Below are positions 32,012 to 43,900 of a stretch of DNA of 64,000 bases, piece by piece; the stretch's first letter is position 1; each line of letters opens with the position of its first letter. The DNA is from Flavobacterium crocinum (GTDB lineage: Bacteria; Bacteroidota; Bacteroidia; Flavobacteriales; Flavobacteriaceae): assembly GCF_003122385.1 (NCBI RefSeq), contig NZ_CP029255.1, forward strand, positions 2,604,001-2,668,000, read 5' to 3'. Under the pieces are notes generated by a model. It saw only the letters and a program-made list of their open reading frames with translations, was not told the origin of the DNA and did no database searches. Made by a program: the position numbers and the translations under genes.

Positions 32012-33322
32012 ATGTTTTCAAAATTTCAAAATCATATCAGCTCCAAATTTCCTTTTCTGGCAGAAAAGAAACTTTTTCTGGCAGTTAGTGGTGGATTGGA
32101 CAGTATGGTTTTACTGCATTTGCTTCATAAATTACCTTATGAAATTGCTGTTTTACATTGTAATTTTCAGCTTCGTGGTTTGGAAAGTTTTGGAGATCAG
32201 GAATTTATTCAGGACTACTGTAAACAAAATAATATTCCAATTTTTACTACTCATTTTGATACAGAAGCTTTCGCTAAAGATTATAAATTATCGACACAGG
32301 TTGCGGCAAGAGAGCTTCGTTACAGCTGGTTTTATGAATTGTTGGAAGAAAAAAACTTCGATTATATTTTAACTGCTCATCACGCCGATGATAATCTGGA
32401 AACTTTTATAATCAATCTGACGCGGGGAACCGGATTAGAAGGCTTGACTGGAATTCCTGAACAAAACGATAAAATTATTCGTCCGCTTCTGCCATTTTCA
32501 AGAGAAGACATTTTGAACTACGCTAATGAAAATAATATTCAATGGCGCGAAGACAGCAGTAATGCTTCTAATAAATATCTTCGAAATAAAATTCGTCATG
32601 ATTTAGTTCCCATTCTAAAAGAAATAAACCCTAATTTTTTGAATGCTTTTGAGAAAACGCAATCCTTTTTAAGAGAATCAAAAGAAATGGTTGAAGATGC
32701 TTCGATTATGATTTATCAACAAGTAGCAAAGGAAGCGGGAGAAGATATCCATTTTGATTTAAATCAGTTAAAAAAGCTGCCCAATTATCAATCGTATTTG
32801 TATCAATGGTTAAATGAATTTGGTTTTTCGGCCTGGAATGATATTTATGATTTGGTTGAAGGACAATCAGGAAAGCAGGTTTTTTCTTCGGCATTCAGAC
32901 TGCTTAAGAATCGGGAAACACTGATTTTGAGTCCGTTTTCTGAAACATCAGAAAAGGATGAATATCAAATTAATGAAAACGATAAAGAAGTTAATTTTCC
33001 CTTAAAAATTTCCCTTTGTAACGTTAGTCACATAACATTAGATTCAAATAAAGCTATATTTGTTGATGCCGATAAAATCAGTTTTCCGTTAATCCTGAGA
33101 AAATGGAAAGAAGGTGACGTTTTTCAGCCACTTGGAATGAATGGAAAATCTAAAAAAGTCAGTAAACTTTTTAAGGACGAAAAATTATCCTTGATTGAAA
33201 AAGAAAAAACCTGGATCTTATGTTCTAACGACCAAATTGTCTGGGTTGTAGGAATGAGGCAGGACGAGAGATTTAAAATTAACAAAACCACAAATAATAT
33301 ACTAAAAATAGAATTGCAATAA
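32012..33322 (+). CDS. tilS: tRNA(Ile)-lysidine synthase TilS
   Basis: A 436-residue ATP-dependent enzyme that converts C34 of the AUA-reading tRNA-Ile to lysidine. The start at 32012 (MFSKFQNHISSKF) is preferred. A longer frame from 31889 adds 41 residues encoded by intergenic repeat DNA. The PP-loop SGGLDS lies at residues 26-31, followed by 'LHCNFQLRG', 'AARELRYSWF', 'TAHHADDNLETFIINLTRG' and 'REDSSNASNKYLRNKIRH'. The C-terminal TilS domain ends with 'KWKEGDVFQPLGMNGKSKKVSK' features. The stop codon overlaps the dsbD start by one base, so the two are translationally coupled. Confidence 0.95.
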   Translation: MFSKFQNHISSKFPFLAEKKLFLAVSGGLDSMVLLHLLHKLPYEIAVLHCNFQLRGLESFGDQEFIQDYCKQNNIPIFTTHFDTEAFAKDYKLSTQVAARELRYSWFYELLEEKNFDYILTAHHADDNLETFIINLTRGTGLEGLTGIPEQNDKIIRPLLPFSREDILNYANENNIQWREDSSNASNKYLRNKIRHDLVPILKEINPNFLNAFEKTQSFLRESKEMVEDASIMIYQQVAKEAGEDIHFDLNQLKKLPNYQSYLYQWLNEFGFSAWNDIYDLVEGQSGKQVFSSAFRLLKNRETLILSPFSETSEKDEYQINENDKEVNFPLKISLCNVSHITLDSNKAIFVDADKISFPLILRKWKEGDVFQPLGMNGKSKKVSKLFKDEKLSLIEKEKTWILCSNDQIVWVVGMRQDERFKINKTTNNILKIELQ

Positions 33323-35415
33323 TGAACTTTACTCAGACCCTAAAGGACAATCAGTTTAAAAACGTTTGGACTAAAACTATTCTACTTTTCTTGTTTTTCT
33401 TTGCTTTTGCAAAAAGTAACGCTCAAATATTAGAACCGGTAAAATGGACTTCTAAAATTGAAAAGAAAGGAAATAATGCAGTATTAATTTTCGACGCTGT
33501 TATCGAAAAAGACTGGCATATGTATTCACAATTTACTCCGGAAGGCGGGCCTCTTGCTTTAGAAATTACCTTTAAAAATCAGAAAGGGAATTATGAATTA
33601 GTTGGAAAAGCAAAGGAAGGAAAAACGAAAACTTCTTTTAACGATGTATTTGGAGTAGATGAAACTTATTTTGAAGGAAAAGCTCATGTAGAACAAGAAA
33701 TAAAAATCATTAATCCAAACTTAAAAACAGTTGATGTAGATTTTGACTTTCAGGTTTGTAAAGAAGTTTGTATCAACTCAAGCAAGAAATTCTCTATTGC
33801 AATTCCGTCAACTTTTAAAGTAGAAGATGTTCCAGTTGTAAAAGAAGCTAAGCTAGACGAGACTAAAACAGTTGGAATTGCAGTAGATACAGTAAAACCT
33901 GTTGTTGCAGAAACGGCAAAAGAAGATGTTAAAGTAGCTAATAAAGAAGTTGCTTCTAAAGCAGAAACTCCTGCGCAGGCTCCTGCAAGAAGTTTATGGT
34001 CAATATTCTTTATTGCCTTTTTATCAGGATTTGCTGCTTTGTTAACGCCATGCGTTTTCCCAATGATTCCTATGACAGTAAGTTTCTTTACTAAGCAAAG
34101 TAAAAGCAGAGCAAAAGGAATTAGAAATGCTATTATTTACGGATTTTCTATTATTGCTATTTATGTAGTTTTAGGTTTAATTGTAACTAAAATTTTCGGA
34201 GCAGACGCTTTAAATGCATTGTCTACAGATGTTTGGTTTAACCTGATCTTCTTTGTGATCCTAATCATTTTTGCAACTTCATTCCTTGGAGCCTTCGAAA
34301 TTATGCTTCCAAATTCATGGGCAAATAAAGCAGATCAGCAAGCAGATAAAGGAGGATTAATCGGAATATTGTTTATGGCCTTGGCTTTAGCAATTGTGTC
34401 GTTTTCTTGTACAGGGCCAATTGTTGGAACTTTATTAGTTGAAGCAGCTTCAAACGGAGGAATTGCTCCTGTTGTTGGAATGTTAGGATTCTCATCTGCT
34501 TTGGCACTTCCGTTTATGTTATTTGCCATGTTCCCGGGCTGGTTAAATTCATTGCCAAAATCGGGAGGCTGGTTAAATACAGTAAAAGTTGTTCTTGGAT
34601 TTTTAGAATTAGCTTTAGCTTTTAAATTCTTGTCAAATGCCGATTTAGTATTGCAATTACATTTCTTGGAAAGAGAAGTGTTTATCGCGATCTGGATTGC
34701 TATTTTTGGAGCAATGACATTGTACTTATTCGGAAAAATTACATTGCCTCATGATAGTCCTACAAATCATATTTCTGTTGGAAGATTGTATTTAGGATTG
34801 TTAACATTTATATTTACATTGTATTTAATTCCGGGACTTTGGGGAGCGCCTTTGAAATTGATCAGCGCATTTCCGCCGCCGCCGCACTATAGTGAAAGCC
34901 CTTTTGGAGTTGGAGGATCAGGGAACGGAGCAGTTTCGGCAGAGTCAATAAAAGGATTGCCGGAGGGAGCTGAATTAGGCCCACACGGAATTATGGTTTT
35001 TCATGATTACGAAGATGGTTTGGCTTACGCTAAAGAAATTAAAAAACCGATTATGCTTGATTTTACAGGGTATGCTTGTGTAAATTGCCGAAAAATGGAA
35101 AACAATGTTTGGTCAGATCCGACTGTTTTACCAATTCTTAAAAATGATGTTGTTTTGATTTCGCTTTATGTTGATGATAAACGTGAACTTCCAAAAGAAG
35201 AACAATTTACTACAGCAGCCGGAGATAAAATCATAACAGCCGGAGATAAATGGACCGATTTTATGATTTCTAAATATAAAACGAATACGCAGCCTTTATA
35301 TGTAATTACAGATTTAGAAGGTAATAATTTAAATAATACTAAACCAACGATTAGTTACGTTAGTACAGAAGAATATTTACAATGGCTGAAAGAAGGAATT
35401 TCTAATTTTAAATAA
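33322..35415 (+). CDS. dsbD: Thiol:disulfide interchange protein DsbD
   Basis: A 697-residue membrane protein that passes electrons from cytoplasmic thioredoxin to the periplasm. Order: signal segment (about 15-35), DsbD-alpha domain (about 40-175) with the Cys pair in 'FQVCKEVCINSS', an Ala/Lys/Glu-rich linker, the eight-helix core with 'LTPCVFPMIPMTVSFF' and 'SFSCTGPIVG', and a C-terminal thioredoxin-like domain with 'YACVNCRKME' (CVNC active site). All three cysteine pairs are present. Its ATG overlaps the tilS stop (TAATG). Confidence 0.95.
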   Translation: MNFTQTLKDNQFKNVWTKTILLFLFFFAFAKSNAQILEPVKWTSKIEKKGNNAVLIFDAVIEKDWHMYSQFTPEGGPLALEITFKNQKGNYELVGKAKEGKTKTSFNDVFGVDETYFEGKAHVEQEIKIINPNLKTVDVDFDFQVCKEVCINSSKKFSIAIPSTFKVEDVPVVKEAKLDETKTVGIAVDTVKPVVAETAKEDVKVANKEVASKAETPAQAPARSLWSIFFIAFLSGFAALLTPCVFPMIPMTVSFFTKQSKSRAKGIRNAIIYGFSIIAIYVVLGLIVTKIFGADALNALSTDVWFNLIFFVILIIFATSFLGAFEIMLPNSWANKADQQADKGGLIGILFMALALAIVSFSCTGPIVGTLLVEAASNGGIAPVVGMLGFSSALALPFMLFAMFPGWLNSLPKSGGWLNTVKVVLGFLELALAFKFLSNADLVLQLHFLEREVFIAIWIAIFGAMTLYLFGKITLPHDSPTNHISVGRLYLGLLTFIFTLYLIPGLWGAPLKLISAFPPPPHYSESPFGVGGSGNGAVSAESIKGLPEGAELGPHGIMVFHDYEDGLAYAKEIKKPIMLDFTGYACVNCRKMENNVWSDPTVLPILKNDVVLISLYVDDKRELPKEEQFTTAAGDKIITAGDKWTDFMISKYKTNTQPLYVITDLEGNNLNNTKPTISYVSTEEYLQWLKEGISNFK

Positions 35416-35500
35416 TATTTTTGGAATATAGAATATAGAATTTTAAAAGCTTTATTCTAACAAATTAATTTTTCTTTGGGGGTTGAAATTAATTCAAACT

Positions 35501-35535
35501 AAAGGCTGTTTCGATTTTTGAAACAGCCTTTTTTA
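35501..35535 (+). terminator. Terminator after dsbD
   Basis: AAAGGCTGTTTC and GAAACAGCCTTTTTTAT form a strong stem with T-run, 86 nt after the stop. Confidence 0.9.
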
Positions 35536-35663
35536 TGTATTATATTGTTTGTTTTAAAAAGATAATTTATATCTGATTATTTCTGGTTGTTTCACGAGAA
35601 GGGGAGATATTGATAGTTTGAATTTGATCAAATATTGATTCGTAGCATAAGATGGCATCAAAC

Positions 35664-35698
35664 AAAAAGCGCTCTAAAATTAATTAGAGCGCTTTTTT
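35664..35698 (-). terminator. Terminator after amtB (usable from both sides)
   Basis: AAAAAGCGCTCTAA and TTAGAGCGCTTTTTT form a near-symmetric stem with A-run and T-run on either side, 31 nt beyond the amtB stop. Confidence 0.88.
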
Positions 35699-35728
35699 AT
35701 TTATCAAGCGAAAGTGAAAATTAATATC

Positions 35729-37045
35729 TTACAAGAATTCTCCGTGTTGAGAGATATCTAATCCTAATTCTTCTTTTTCTTCAGTAACTCTTAGAGGAGT
35801 AATTTTATTTACAACAAAGAATAAAACATAAGAAGCAACAAATGCAAAGATTGATACTACAACAAGAGCAGTTAATTGGTTAAGGAATAAAGTTGGAGTT
35901 CCGAAGATTAAACCTTGGTTGTCACCAACAGCAGGGTTGATTGCTTTTGAAGCGAAAACTCCAGTTAACAACATACCTACCATACCACCAACACCGTGAC
36001 AAGCGAATACATCTAAAGCATCATCGATTTTTCCTTTAGGGAATTTGCTTACTACAAGGTTACTCACAATTGCAGAGAATAAACCAATGAAAATAGCGTG
36101 AGAGATACTTACGAAACCAGCAGCAGGTGTAATAGCAACAAGACCTACGACAGCTCCGATACAAGCTCCAAGAGCAGATAATTTATGTCCTAAGATTTTA
36201 TCAAGGAAAACCCAAGCCATTGCAGCAGCTGCAGCAGCTACAGTAGTTGTTCCTAAAGCCTGAGCAGCAAGACCGTTAGCTCCTAATGCAGATCCGGCGT
36301 TGAAACCAAACCATCCGAACCAAAGTAAACCAGTTCCTAATAATACATAAGTAATTCTCGCAGGGTTAACTTTTTGAACTTTTCTTTTTCCTAAGAAGAT
36401 TGCTCCTGCCAATGCAGCCCATCCGGCACTCATGTGTACTACTGTTCCACCAGCGAAGTCAAGAACTCCCATTTTGAAGAAAACTCCATCAGGATGCCAT
36501 GTCATGTGAGCAAGCGGAGTATAAATGAATAAGATAAATAAAACCATAAACAGTAAATAAGCCCAGAAACGTACACGTTCTGCAAAAGCACCTGTGATTA
36601 ATGCAGGAGTAATGATGGCGAATTTTGCCTGAAATAATGCGAATAATATAAAAGGAATCGTTGGTGCAAGACTCCATGCTGTATTAGTTCCAACTCCCTC
36701 AAAGAATAAATTATAAGATGGATTTCCAATAATTCCTCCGATAGTTGGTCCAAAAGCTAATCCAAAAGCAACAACAGTCCATAAGATAGTAACAATTACC
36801 ATTGCCATAAAACTTTGTAGCATGGTACTAATTACGTTTTTCTTACCTACCATTCCTCCGTAGAAAAATCCTAAACCAGGAGTCATCAACAGTACAAAAG
36901 CAGTTGCAACGATCATCCAGGCCGTATCTCCTGTATCAAACTTTACAGCTTCTGCTGGAATTGGGTTATCAGCGATGATAAAATTTGATATAAAGGTTAG
37001 TACCAAAATAGTGATAAGAATCACACTTAAAATAATTTTTCGCAT
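35729..37045 (-). CDS. amtB: Ammonium transporter AmtB
   Basis: A 438-residue inner-membrane ammonium channel with an N-terminal signal-like helix and eleven core helices. Conserved features include 'TGDTAWMIVATAFVLLMTPG', 'FFYGGMVGKKNVISTMLQS', the pore histidine region 'YTPLAHMTWHPDG', 'LDFAGGTVVHMSAGWAAL' and 'FACHGVGGMVGMLLTG'. Length is normal. The usual partner GlnK (PII) is not adjacent on either side. Strong expression is suggested by its uniform codon use. Confidence 0.95.
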   Translation of the reverse strand: MRKIILSVILITILVLTFISNFIIADNPIPAEAVKFDTGDTAWMIVATAFVLLMTPGLGFFYGGMVGKKNVISTMLQSFMAMVIVTILWTVVAFGLAFGPTIGGIIGNPSYNLFFEGVGTNTAWSLAPTIPFILFALFQAKFAIITPALITGAFAERVRFWAYLLFMVLFILFIYTPLAHMTWHPDGVFFKMGVLDFAGGTVVHMSAGWAALAGAIFLGKRKVQKVNPARITYVLLGTGLLWFGWFGFNAGSALGANGLAAQALGTTTVAAAAAAMAWVFLDKILGHKLSALGACIGAVVGLVAITPAAGFVSISHAIFIGLFSAIVSNLVVSKFPKGKIDDALDVFACHGVGGMVGMLLTGVFASKAINPAVGDNQGLIFGTPTLFLNQLTALVVVSIFAFVASYVLFFVVNKITPLRVTEEKEELGLDISQHGEFL

Positions 37046-37363
37046 AGTTATTTAGTTTTAAAATTTTTGATAAAAGTATAAAATGATTTAATACCCCCTA
37101 AAAAAATAGGGTTCAATGTTTAATTTTTGTTAAATTTAAAATTTGACCCCTATAAATTTCGAATGATTTTGTTAAAAAGGACTTAAAATTTATAATTTGG
37201 CAACGTTTTTTTTCTCCTCAATAGGACTTTTGATAATTTTCAGGTTAATTGATTGTTACTTTTTGCGATATATTGGATATTTGTTGATTAAAAATGTTGT
37301 GATTTTTTAGGTTAGGAATATTTTTTTAATCTTTTTAACAGTTTTGATGATTAAAATAGAAGT
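37046..37363. other. Divergent promoter region between amtB and a Gfo/Idh/MocA gene
   Basis: This 318-nt gap has no gene. It is extremely AT-rich. 'TACCCCCTAAAAAAATAGGG' (near 37092-37111) can form a short stem, and 'TTTGACCCCTATAAA' lies 30 nt away, giving two CCCCTA-like sites that may be regulator sites for amtB. A weak -7-like TACTTTTA lies on the minus strand near 37075. Nothing firmer can be stated. Confidence 0.35.
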
Positions 37364-38338
37364 ATGGGAAACAAAAAAATTAAATGGGGAATTATTGGTC
37401 TGGGAAATATTGCGAGTCAGTTTGCATCAGATTTATCATTATTGGAAGAGGCAGAACTTACAGCAGTTGCTTCCAGAGATCTTACTAAAGCAGAAAAGTT
37501 TGGAGAAAAATTTAATGCTGCAAGAATATATAATTCTTACGATTTGATTTTAGAGGATAAAGAGGTTGAAATTATTTATATTGCCACACCACATAATTTA
37601 CATACCGAATTGTCCATAAAAGCTTTGGAAAAAGGAAAACATGTTTTATGCGAAAAGCCAATGGCTTTGTCTTATCAGGATGCATTGAGAATGGTTGAAG
37701 CTTCTAAAAAATACAATAAGTTTTTTATGGAAGCATTTTGGACACGTTTTATTCCATCAATCCAGGATGTTTTGCAGAAAATCAATAAAGGTTTAATTGG
37801 AAATGTAAATTATATAAATGCCGATTTTGCTTTCTATGGAAGTGAAACCGAAAACAAAAGACTTTTTGATAAAAAATTGGGAGGAGGAGCTCTATTTGAT
37901 ATTGGAGTTTATCCTTTGTTTCTTTCCTATATACTTTTGGGAAATCCGAAACAGATTATGGCAAAAGCAATAATGCATAAAAACGGAGTTGATTTGCAGA
38001 CTTCTATTATTTTACAATATGAAAATGCGCAATCCATTCTACATGCTTCTATCGTTTCAGATTCGGAAATGAAAGCCACAATTAGCGGAACAAATGGAAG
38101 AATACATTTAAACTCTCCCTGGTTTATTGCTGATGGATATTCTTTGTTTGAAAATGGACAAGAAGAGGCTGTTTTCAGTTTTCCCCCTCTGGGAAAAGGA
38201 TATGCACATGAAGCGATTGAATGTCATAATTGCATTAGAAATAATGAAATAGAAAGTAAACTTTGGTCGCATCAGAATTGCTTGGATTTGAGTTCGATTG
38301 TGGAAGAGGTTAAAAGCCAAGTGGGGCTCTCTTTTTAA
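37364..38338 (+). CDS. Cytoplasmic Gfo/Idh/MocA-family oxidoreductase
   Basis: A 324-residue NAD(P)-dependent dehydrogenase. The Rossmann motif is '[13 protein letters not shown]' at residues 8-20, then '[15 protein letters not shown]', '[15 protein letters not shown]', and the C-terminal domain with '[15 protein letters not shown]'. No export signal, in contrast to the GFOR-like protein at 18852-20009. It resembles the dimeric dihydrodiol / D-xylose dehydrogenase branch. The substrate is unknown. It lies 81 nt before the comM-like gene on the same strand. Confidence 0.82.
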   Translation: MGNKKIKWGIIGLGNIASQFASDLSLLEEAELTAVASRDLTKAEKFGEKFNAARIYNSYDLILEDKEVEIIYIATPHNLHTELSIKALEKGKHVLCEKPMALSYQDALRMVEASKKYNKFFMEAFWTRFIPSIQDVLQKINKGLIGNVNYINADFAFYGSETENKRLFDKKLGGGALFDIGVYPLFLSYILLGNPKQIMAKAIMHKNGVDLQTSIILQYENAQSILHASIVSDSEMKATISGTNGRIHLNSPWFIADGYSLFENGQEEAVFSFPPLGKGYAHEAIECHNCIRNNEIESKLWSHQNCLDLSSIVEEVKSQVGLSF

Positions 38339-38418
38339 AAATTAATTATTTTGTAGTAAAAATATTATATTTTAAATTATTTTCATTAGATTTAAAAACA
38401 TTTAATGAAAAGATATTT

Positions 38419-39954
38419 ATGTTAGTAAAAGTTTACGGGAGTGCTGTTTTTGGAGTTGAAGCAACCACAATAACCATTGAGGTTCATATGGATAAAGGCA
38501 TTGGTTATCACTTGGTTGGATTACCGGATAATGCCATAAAAGAAAGCAGTTTCAGGATTGCGGCAGCACTTAAAAATAATGGTTATAGTTTACCGGGAAA
38601 AAGAATCACAATCAATATGGCTCCTGCTGATCTAAGAAAAGAAGGTTCTTCGTATGATTTAACTTTAGCGATGGGAATTCTGGTGGGTTCAGATCAAATC
38701 AAAGCTCCGGAAATTGAACGTTATATTATAATGGGAGAACTTTCGCTTGATGGTAGTTTGCAGCCTATTCGGGGAGCTTTACCGATTGCCATAAAAGCAA
38801 AAGAAGAAGGCTATAAAGGCTTTTTTCTGCCGATTCAAAACGTAAAAGAAGCTGCAATCGTAGCCGGACTTGATGTGTATGGGGTTGCTAATCTGAAAGA
38901 AATAATCGATTTCTTTTCCGGAAAAGGAACTCTTGAACCAACAGTTATCGATACAAGAGCAGAATTCTATAAAACACTTGATTTTCCTGAACATGATTTT
39001 TCAGATGTTCGTGGACAAGAAAGTATTAAACGCTGTATGGAAATTGCGGCAGCGGGTGGACATAACATTATTTTAATTGGTCCGCCGGGAGCAGGAAAAA
39101 CGATGCTGGCCAAACGAGTACCAAGTATTTTACCTCCTATGACTTTACGCGAAGCATTAGAAACAACAAAAATTCATAGTGTTGCAGGAAAACTAAAAGA
39201 GGTAGGATTGATGAACCAACGACCATTTAGAAGTCCGCATCATACTATTTCTAATGTGGCATTAGTTGGAGGAGGAAGTTATCCACAACCAGGAGAAATT
39301 TCAATGGCACATAATGGAGTTTTATTTTTAGATGAACTTCCTGAATTTAAACGAGACGTTTTAGAAGTAATGCGTCAGCCATTGGAAGACAGAGAAGTTA
39401 CAATTTCACGCGCAAAATTTACGATTACATATCCGTCATCTTTTATGTTGGTCGCAAGTATGAATCCTAGTCCAAGTGGTTTCTTTAATGATCCGGGTTC
39501 ACCTAATACGACTTCCCCTCATGACATGCAGCGTTACATGAGTAAAATTTCAGGACCGTTGTTAGACCGAATAGATATTCATATAGAAGTTACGCCGGTT
39601 CCGTTTGAGAAATTGTCTGATGATCGAAAAGCAGAAAGCAGCGTTGAAATTCGTAAACGTGTAACTGCTGCGAGGGAAATTCAAACCAAAAGATTTGAAG
39701 CTGTAGAAAATGTGCATTATAATGCCCAAATGAGCAGTAAACTAATCAGAGAATATTGCGTTTTGGATGAGGCTTCAAAAGAATTATTGAAAACAGCAAT
39801 GGAAAGGCTAAATCTTTCTGCCAGAGCTTACGACAGGATTTTGAAAGTTTCCAGAACTATCGCCGATTTAGAACATTCAGAAAGTATTGTTTCGCATCAT
39901 ATTTCTGAGGCTATTCAATACAGAAGTTTGGACAGAGAAGGATGGTTGGGGTAA
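38419..39954 (+). CDS. comM: YifB/ComM-family Mg-chelatase-like AAA+ ATPase
   Basis: A 511-residue protein. The N-terminal ChlI-like domain (about 20-145, '[20 protein letters not shown]'-type block, '[20 protein letters not shown]') is followed by the AAA+ core with Walker A '[14 protein letters not shown]' near 220, Walker B '[11 protein letters not shown]', and the C-terminal domain ('[17 protein letters not shown]'). Characterised ComM is a branch-migration helicase that aids integration of DNA during natural transformation. Most Bacteroidota keep the gene. Normal length. Confidence 0.93.
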   Translation: MLVKVYGSAVFGVEATTITIEVHMDKGIGYHLVGLPDNAIKESSFRIAAALKNNGYSLPGKRITINMAPADLRKEGSSYDLTLAMGILVGSDQIKAPEIERYIIMGELSLDGSLQPIRGALPIAIKAKEEGYKGFFLPIQNVKEAAIVAGLDVYGVANLKEIIDFFSGKGTLEPTVIDTRAEFYKTLDFPEHDFSDVRGQESIKRCMEIAAAGGHNIILIGPPGAGKTMLAKRVPSILPPMTLREALETTKIHSVAGKLKEVGLMNQRPFRSPHHTISNVALVGGGSYPQPGEISMAHNGVLFLDELPEFKRDVLEVMRQPLEDREVTISRAKFTITYPSSFMLVASMNPSPSGFFNDPGSPNTTSPHDMQRYMSKISGPLLDRIDIHIEVTPVPFEKLSDDRKAESSVEIRKRVTAAREIQTKRFEAVENVHYNAQMSSKLIREYCVLDEASKELLKTAMERLNLSARAYDRILKVSRTIADLEHSESIVSHHISEAIQYRSLDREGWLG

Positions 39955-39960
39955 AATTAT

Positions 39961-40002
39961 AAAATGTGAGAGGCAAAGATTTTAATTTGCATCTCACATT
40001 TT
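39961..40002. terminator. Bidirectional terminator between comM and the esterase gene
   Basis: AAAATGTGAGAGGCAAA and TTTGCATCTCACATTTT pair over 17 nt with one mismatch, between the two convergent stop codons. Confidence 0.85.
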
Positions 40003-40017
40003 AAAATATAATAAGGT

Positions 40018-40887
40018 TTATTCGTTATTTTTAGGATAAAAGAATTTAAAAGAACTCCCAACTGCAGGATGCAAAATTGTTCCATGGTTTTCTTCAGGGA
40101 AATAATCGAAATACACTCTTATGTTTTTACTTTTAGATGCCTTTATTTTTTCAGCTAATACATTAGCATCGACTTCCATAACTCTCGGAATTTCAGTTGG
40201 CGTTAATCCTTCTTTTCCAACGGCAATAAAAATATCGGTTTGTTGTTTAAAATTTTCTTTCAGTATTTCAGAATCTAAATCCAGAAGCGAACCATTATTC
40301 CACCATAAACTCGGACTGACAATGACATATTTATTAAAAAGAAATGGTTTCTTTAGCAGAATTTCAGTTTCCAATAATCCGCCTAAAGATTGTCCTATGA
40401 TTGTTTTAGATTCACTCGTTTTGTATTTTTTATCAATAAAAGGCTGTAATTCTTTTTCGATAAAAGCAATAAACTTATCGGAATGACCAGTAGTTGGAAA
40501 ACGGGTTTTGTCATTTTCAATGGTTGTTGGAAATGTAAAATCTCTTCTTCGGTCTACAGTTGCAATTCCAACTACAATTGATTTAGGAACCTGATTGATC
40601 CATTCAAAACTATTAAACTGAACTAATCCGGAAATATGAATAAAATCTTCGTCAGCAGAACCGTCAAGTAAATAGATAACAGGATATTTTTCGCTTTCAG
40701 ACGGATTATAGCCTTCGGGAAGATAAATGTTTAGAATTCTTTTTTCCTTTAATTCTTTGGATTGGATTTCTTCAATAACACCTAAAACAAAAGGTTTAGG
40801 CATTTCTGTATTTTTTGCTTTGCTTTTTTGACTGAATGCTAAGGAGGAAGATAAAAGAAGAAAAGCTAGGGTAATAAATTTGTTCAT
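40018..40887 (-). CDS. Secreted alpha/beta-hydrolase esterase (IroE/Fes-like family)
   Basis: A 289-residue putative serine esterase. Start 40887 (MNKFITLAFLLLSSSLAFSQ) gives a clean signal peptide. The frame from 40929 adds 14 residues of no value. Motifs: 'YPVIYLLDGSADEDF', nucleophile elbow 'IIGQSLGGLLETE', and a terminal His in 'ENHGTILHPA'. It belongs to the esterase family that includes siderophore esterases and S-formylglutathione hydrolase-like proteins. No siderophore genes are nearby, so the substrate stays open. Confidence 0.8.
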   Translation of the reverse strand: MNKFITLAFLLLSSSLAFSQKSKAKNTEMPKPFVLGVIEEIQSKELKEKRILNIYLPEGYNPSESEKYPVIYLLDGSADEDFIHISGLVQFNSFEWINQVPKSIVVGIATVDRRRDFTFPTTIENDKTRFPTTGHSDKFIAFIEKELQPFIDKKYKTSESKTIIGQSLGGLLETEILLKKPFLFNKYVIVSPSLWWNNGSLLDLDSEILKENFKQQTDIFIAVGKEGLTPTEIPRVMEVDANVLAEKIKASKSKNIRVYFDYFPEENHGTILHPAVGSSFKFFYPKNNE

Positions 40888-40961
40888 TAATTTGGCTGTA
40901 ATTATTCTGTATTTAAGCCGAAAATACAAAAAAAAACTGTATTTCCATGAGCCTTCAATCT

Positions 40962-43900
40962 TTATCTTTTCAAACTAAAGTGGCTTTTAAATTCTTTTCC
41001 ATTTTGTCTTTTAACAATAAACCAATAGTCATCGGCAGGCAGGTTTTGACCATTAAATGTTCCATCCCAGGAATTGGAATGATTCAGTTTTTTTATAAGT
41101 TGTCCATAGCGATCAAATATGCTTATTTCCATTTCCGGTTCTAAAGAAGAAAGATCTACATTCCAGGTATCATTAAATCCATCTCCGTTTGGAGTGAAAA
41201 ATTTTGGATACATTAGTAAAAAAACTTCTCCGGTTATGGTGCCACAATTATTTTTATCGCGAACATAAACGGTGTAAATGCCGCTTGACAAATTTTGAAA
41301 AACGGGATCATTCTGATAAGAAATACCGTCCAAAGAATATTCATAAAGACCTTTGCCGGAAACATCTACTTCTATGATGTTATTGTTCTCTGTAAAATCT
41401 TGTGTAACAATCTTTAGGATTGTGGCCCGATTGGATAAAATGACATTAAAATTTTTAGTAGAAGTACAAATCTGATCTCCATATTTAGATGTCGCAGTTA
41501 AGGAATAATTGCCAGGTTCATTAATCACAATGGAACTTGTTGTAGCTCCTGTAGACCATAAATAACTGTCAAAAGTATTTCCGGCATCAACCAAAACAGT
41601 TTCATTTTCACAAAGTATAACAGAATCCGGAATTAAATTAAATGTTGGAGGCTTAAGTAATGAAAATTTAATTTCGGCAACACTATAACAATTTTCAGGA
41701 GATATAACGGCAGCAAAAATTGTGGTGTTATTAGAAACTTCGTAGTTTGTAAAATTGTTAATTTCATTTGTTAAGACTAAATCTTCTGCATCGGATTGCG
41801 ATACGAAATAATGAAAAGTATAATTCGAATAGTTATTAATTAAATGACATGCATATGATGATAAATTTACCGTTTCAAGGTTGTTATTTAGTTCATCACA
41901 AATAGAAACATGATGATGGTTAACGGTAGGATTTGTCAAAATAGTAGAATTAAAAGTGATACTACCTGGCTGAGAAAAACAACTAGTTCCATTTCTTACC
42001 AATAGCGTAAAATTTAAAATACCGCTTAAATTTGAAATTGTGTTGTTTTCTGACCATGTTAAACCGTTATTAAAACTATAGTAATCAGCCGGTGTTGTTA
42101 TGGTAATGCTTCCAAAAGAATTACAGCCTGCATTTTTTATTGTATAATCAGGAGTGCTTGTCGAAATATCTCTTAATGGGACATACTTTGCAATAGATTC
42201 GCAATTAACCATGCTACGTACTTTTATAAAATAATCTCCCGCTGGAAGATTTGAAAATAAAGGATTGGAACACCAGGTTTCTCCATTATCAATACTATAC
42301 TCTTTGGCATTAGTGGTGATTTTAATGCTTCCGTTGTTGTAACAGTTCGCATTTTCAAAAGTATAGTTTAGTTCAGTTTCAAGTATATAACTTCGAATAA
42401 ACACTGATTCTGATAATGAAATACAGCCAGCATCATCTTTGACTTTTACAGTGTACCAGCCTGATTTTAAATTATTCATTGTGTTATTATTTGTCCAGGA
42501 CATTCCGTCATCAAAGCTGTATTGTGACGCGCTGGTCGTAATGGTAATGCTTCCAAGAATACCACATGTAGGTTGTGTAGAAGTAACTTCAGGTTTTTTG
42601 GTGTAATCGGTTCCTATGTAAACCACTTTTTGTTGCGATATACACCCTTTTTCATTTTTAATTATAACGCCATACGAGTTCGCTTTTAAATTTTTAAAAA
42701 CAGGATCTGTCGACCAGTTTATTCCGTTATCAATGCTGTATTGATAAGATGGAGAAGATGTTACTGATATTGTACCGCCAATTCCACAACTTGCATTGGT
42801 TTGCGTAACAGTTGGCATTGGTAGTAAAAAAGGATAAATTACCGCATAATAAGCATTAGAAATACAACCCAGTTTTGTTTTTATTCTGATTTTATAATCA
42901 TGGTGCGGATCTGGAGGTAAGTTTTCTAATACAGGATTTGTGCCCCATGTAACCCCGTCATCAAAACTATATTCTAAAGCTGGAGTTGTCACAGTAAGAG
43001 AACCATTGTTTTGATCGCAAGTGGGTTGTTTTATAGTAACCTTAGGAAGTGTTGTAATGGTTTCTAATGGAGGATAAGTTAAAATAACATTTCTCAGATT
43101 CGAATAACAACCATTTTTCTTTATCGAGATAGAGATAGGATTGAACGATGCAGTCAGACCGCTTTTAGTCGGATTTGATGAATATGTGATGCCGCCGTCG
43201 AAACTATATTCATCTGCCGGAGTAGTAATGGTTAGCGTTGTAATTCCCGGAAAACACGCACTTTGATCAATTGAATATTCAGGTACATCGATAATTTCGC
43301 TAACATTATAAAGCGGACTTATTTTGCAAGAAGTAGCATTAGTAATTTTTACCTGATAATTGCCAATATTTGCTGAAGCAAAAGCTATAGAAAGTGTACT
43401 GTTTGTTTCTCCAACAATTGCAATGCCGTCTTTGTACCATTGATAAGTATAACCTGAACCTAGACTAGCGTCTATCTGAGCATTTAAAACTAAATTGTTT
43501 TCACAGAAACTACCTGTTGAAGTTATGCTAAGCCCTAAATCTGAAGATTTGTTTAAAAGGACATTATCTATATAAAAGTAGGGATAGCATAACTGGTAGT
43601 CATATTCATTAACATAACTGTCAGATAATTCCTTTGGAGCTCCTAACATTATGGAATTCATATCGAAAGGTGGGGTAAATTCTATTGTTAATTGTCCCCA
43701 TTTTTTTGAAGGCAAATAAGTTGCTTTACCCAGTATAATCCAATCTGGTGGAAATTTATTACTGTTAACAGGAATTGTTTTATTACAATTGGCTCTGCCG
43801 TAAATGGTTATGTCTACTTTTCCGCCATTTAATTTGCCCGAGTTACAGACTTGTCCTAACGGAAGATTGTTAAAAGCGTCTCTGCCCGAAGTAGAAGCAG

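Noticed and set aside
40121..40486. 121-codon frame opposite the secreted esterase gene
   Set aside because: Antisense to an intact esterase reading frame with nucleophile elbow and signal peptide.
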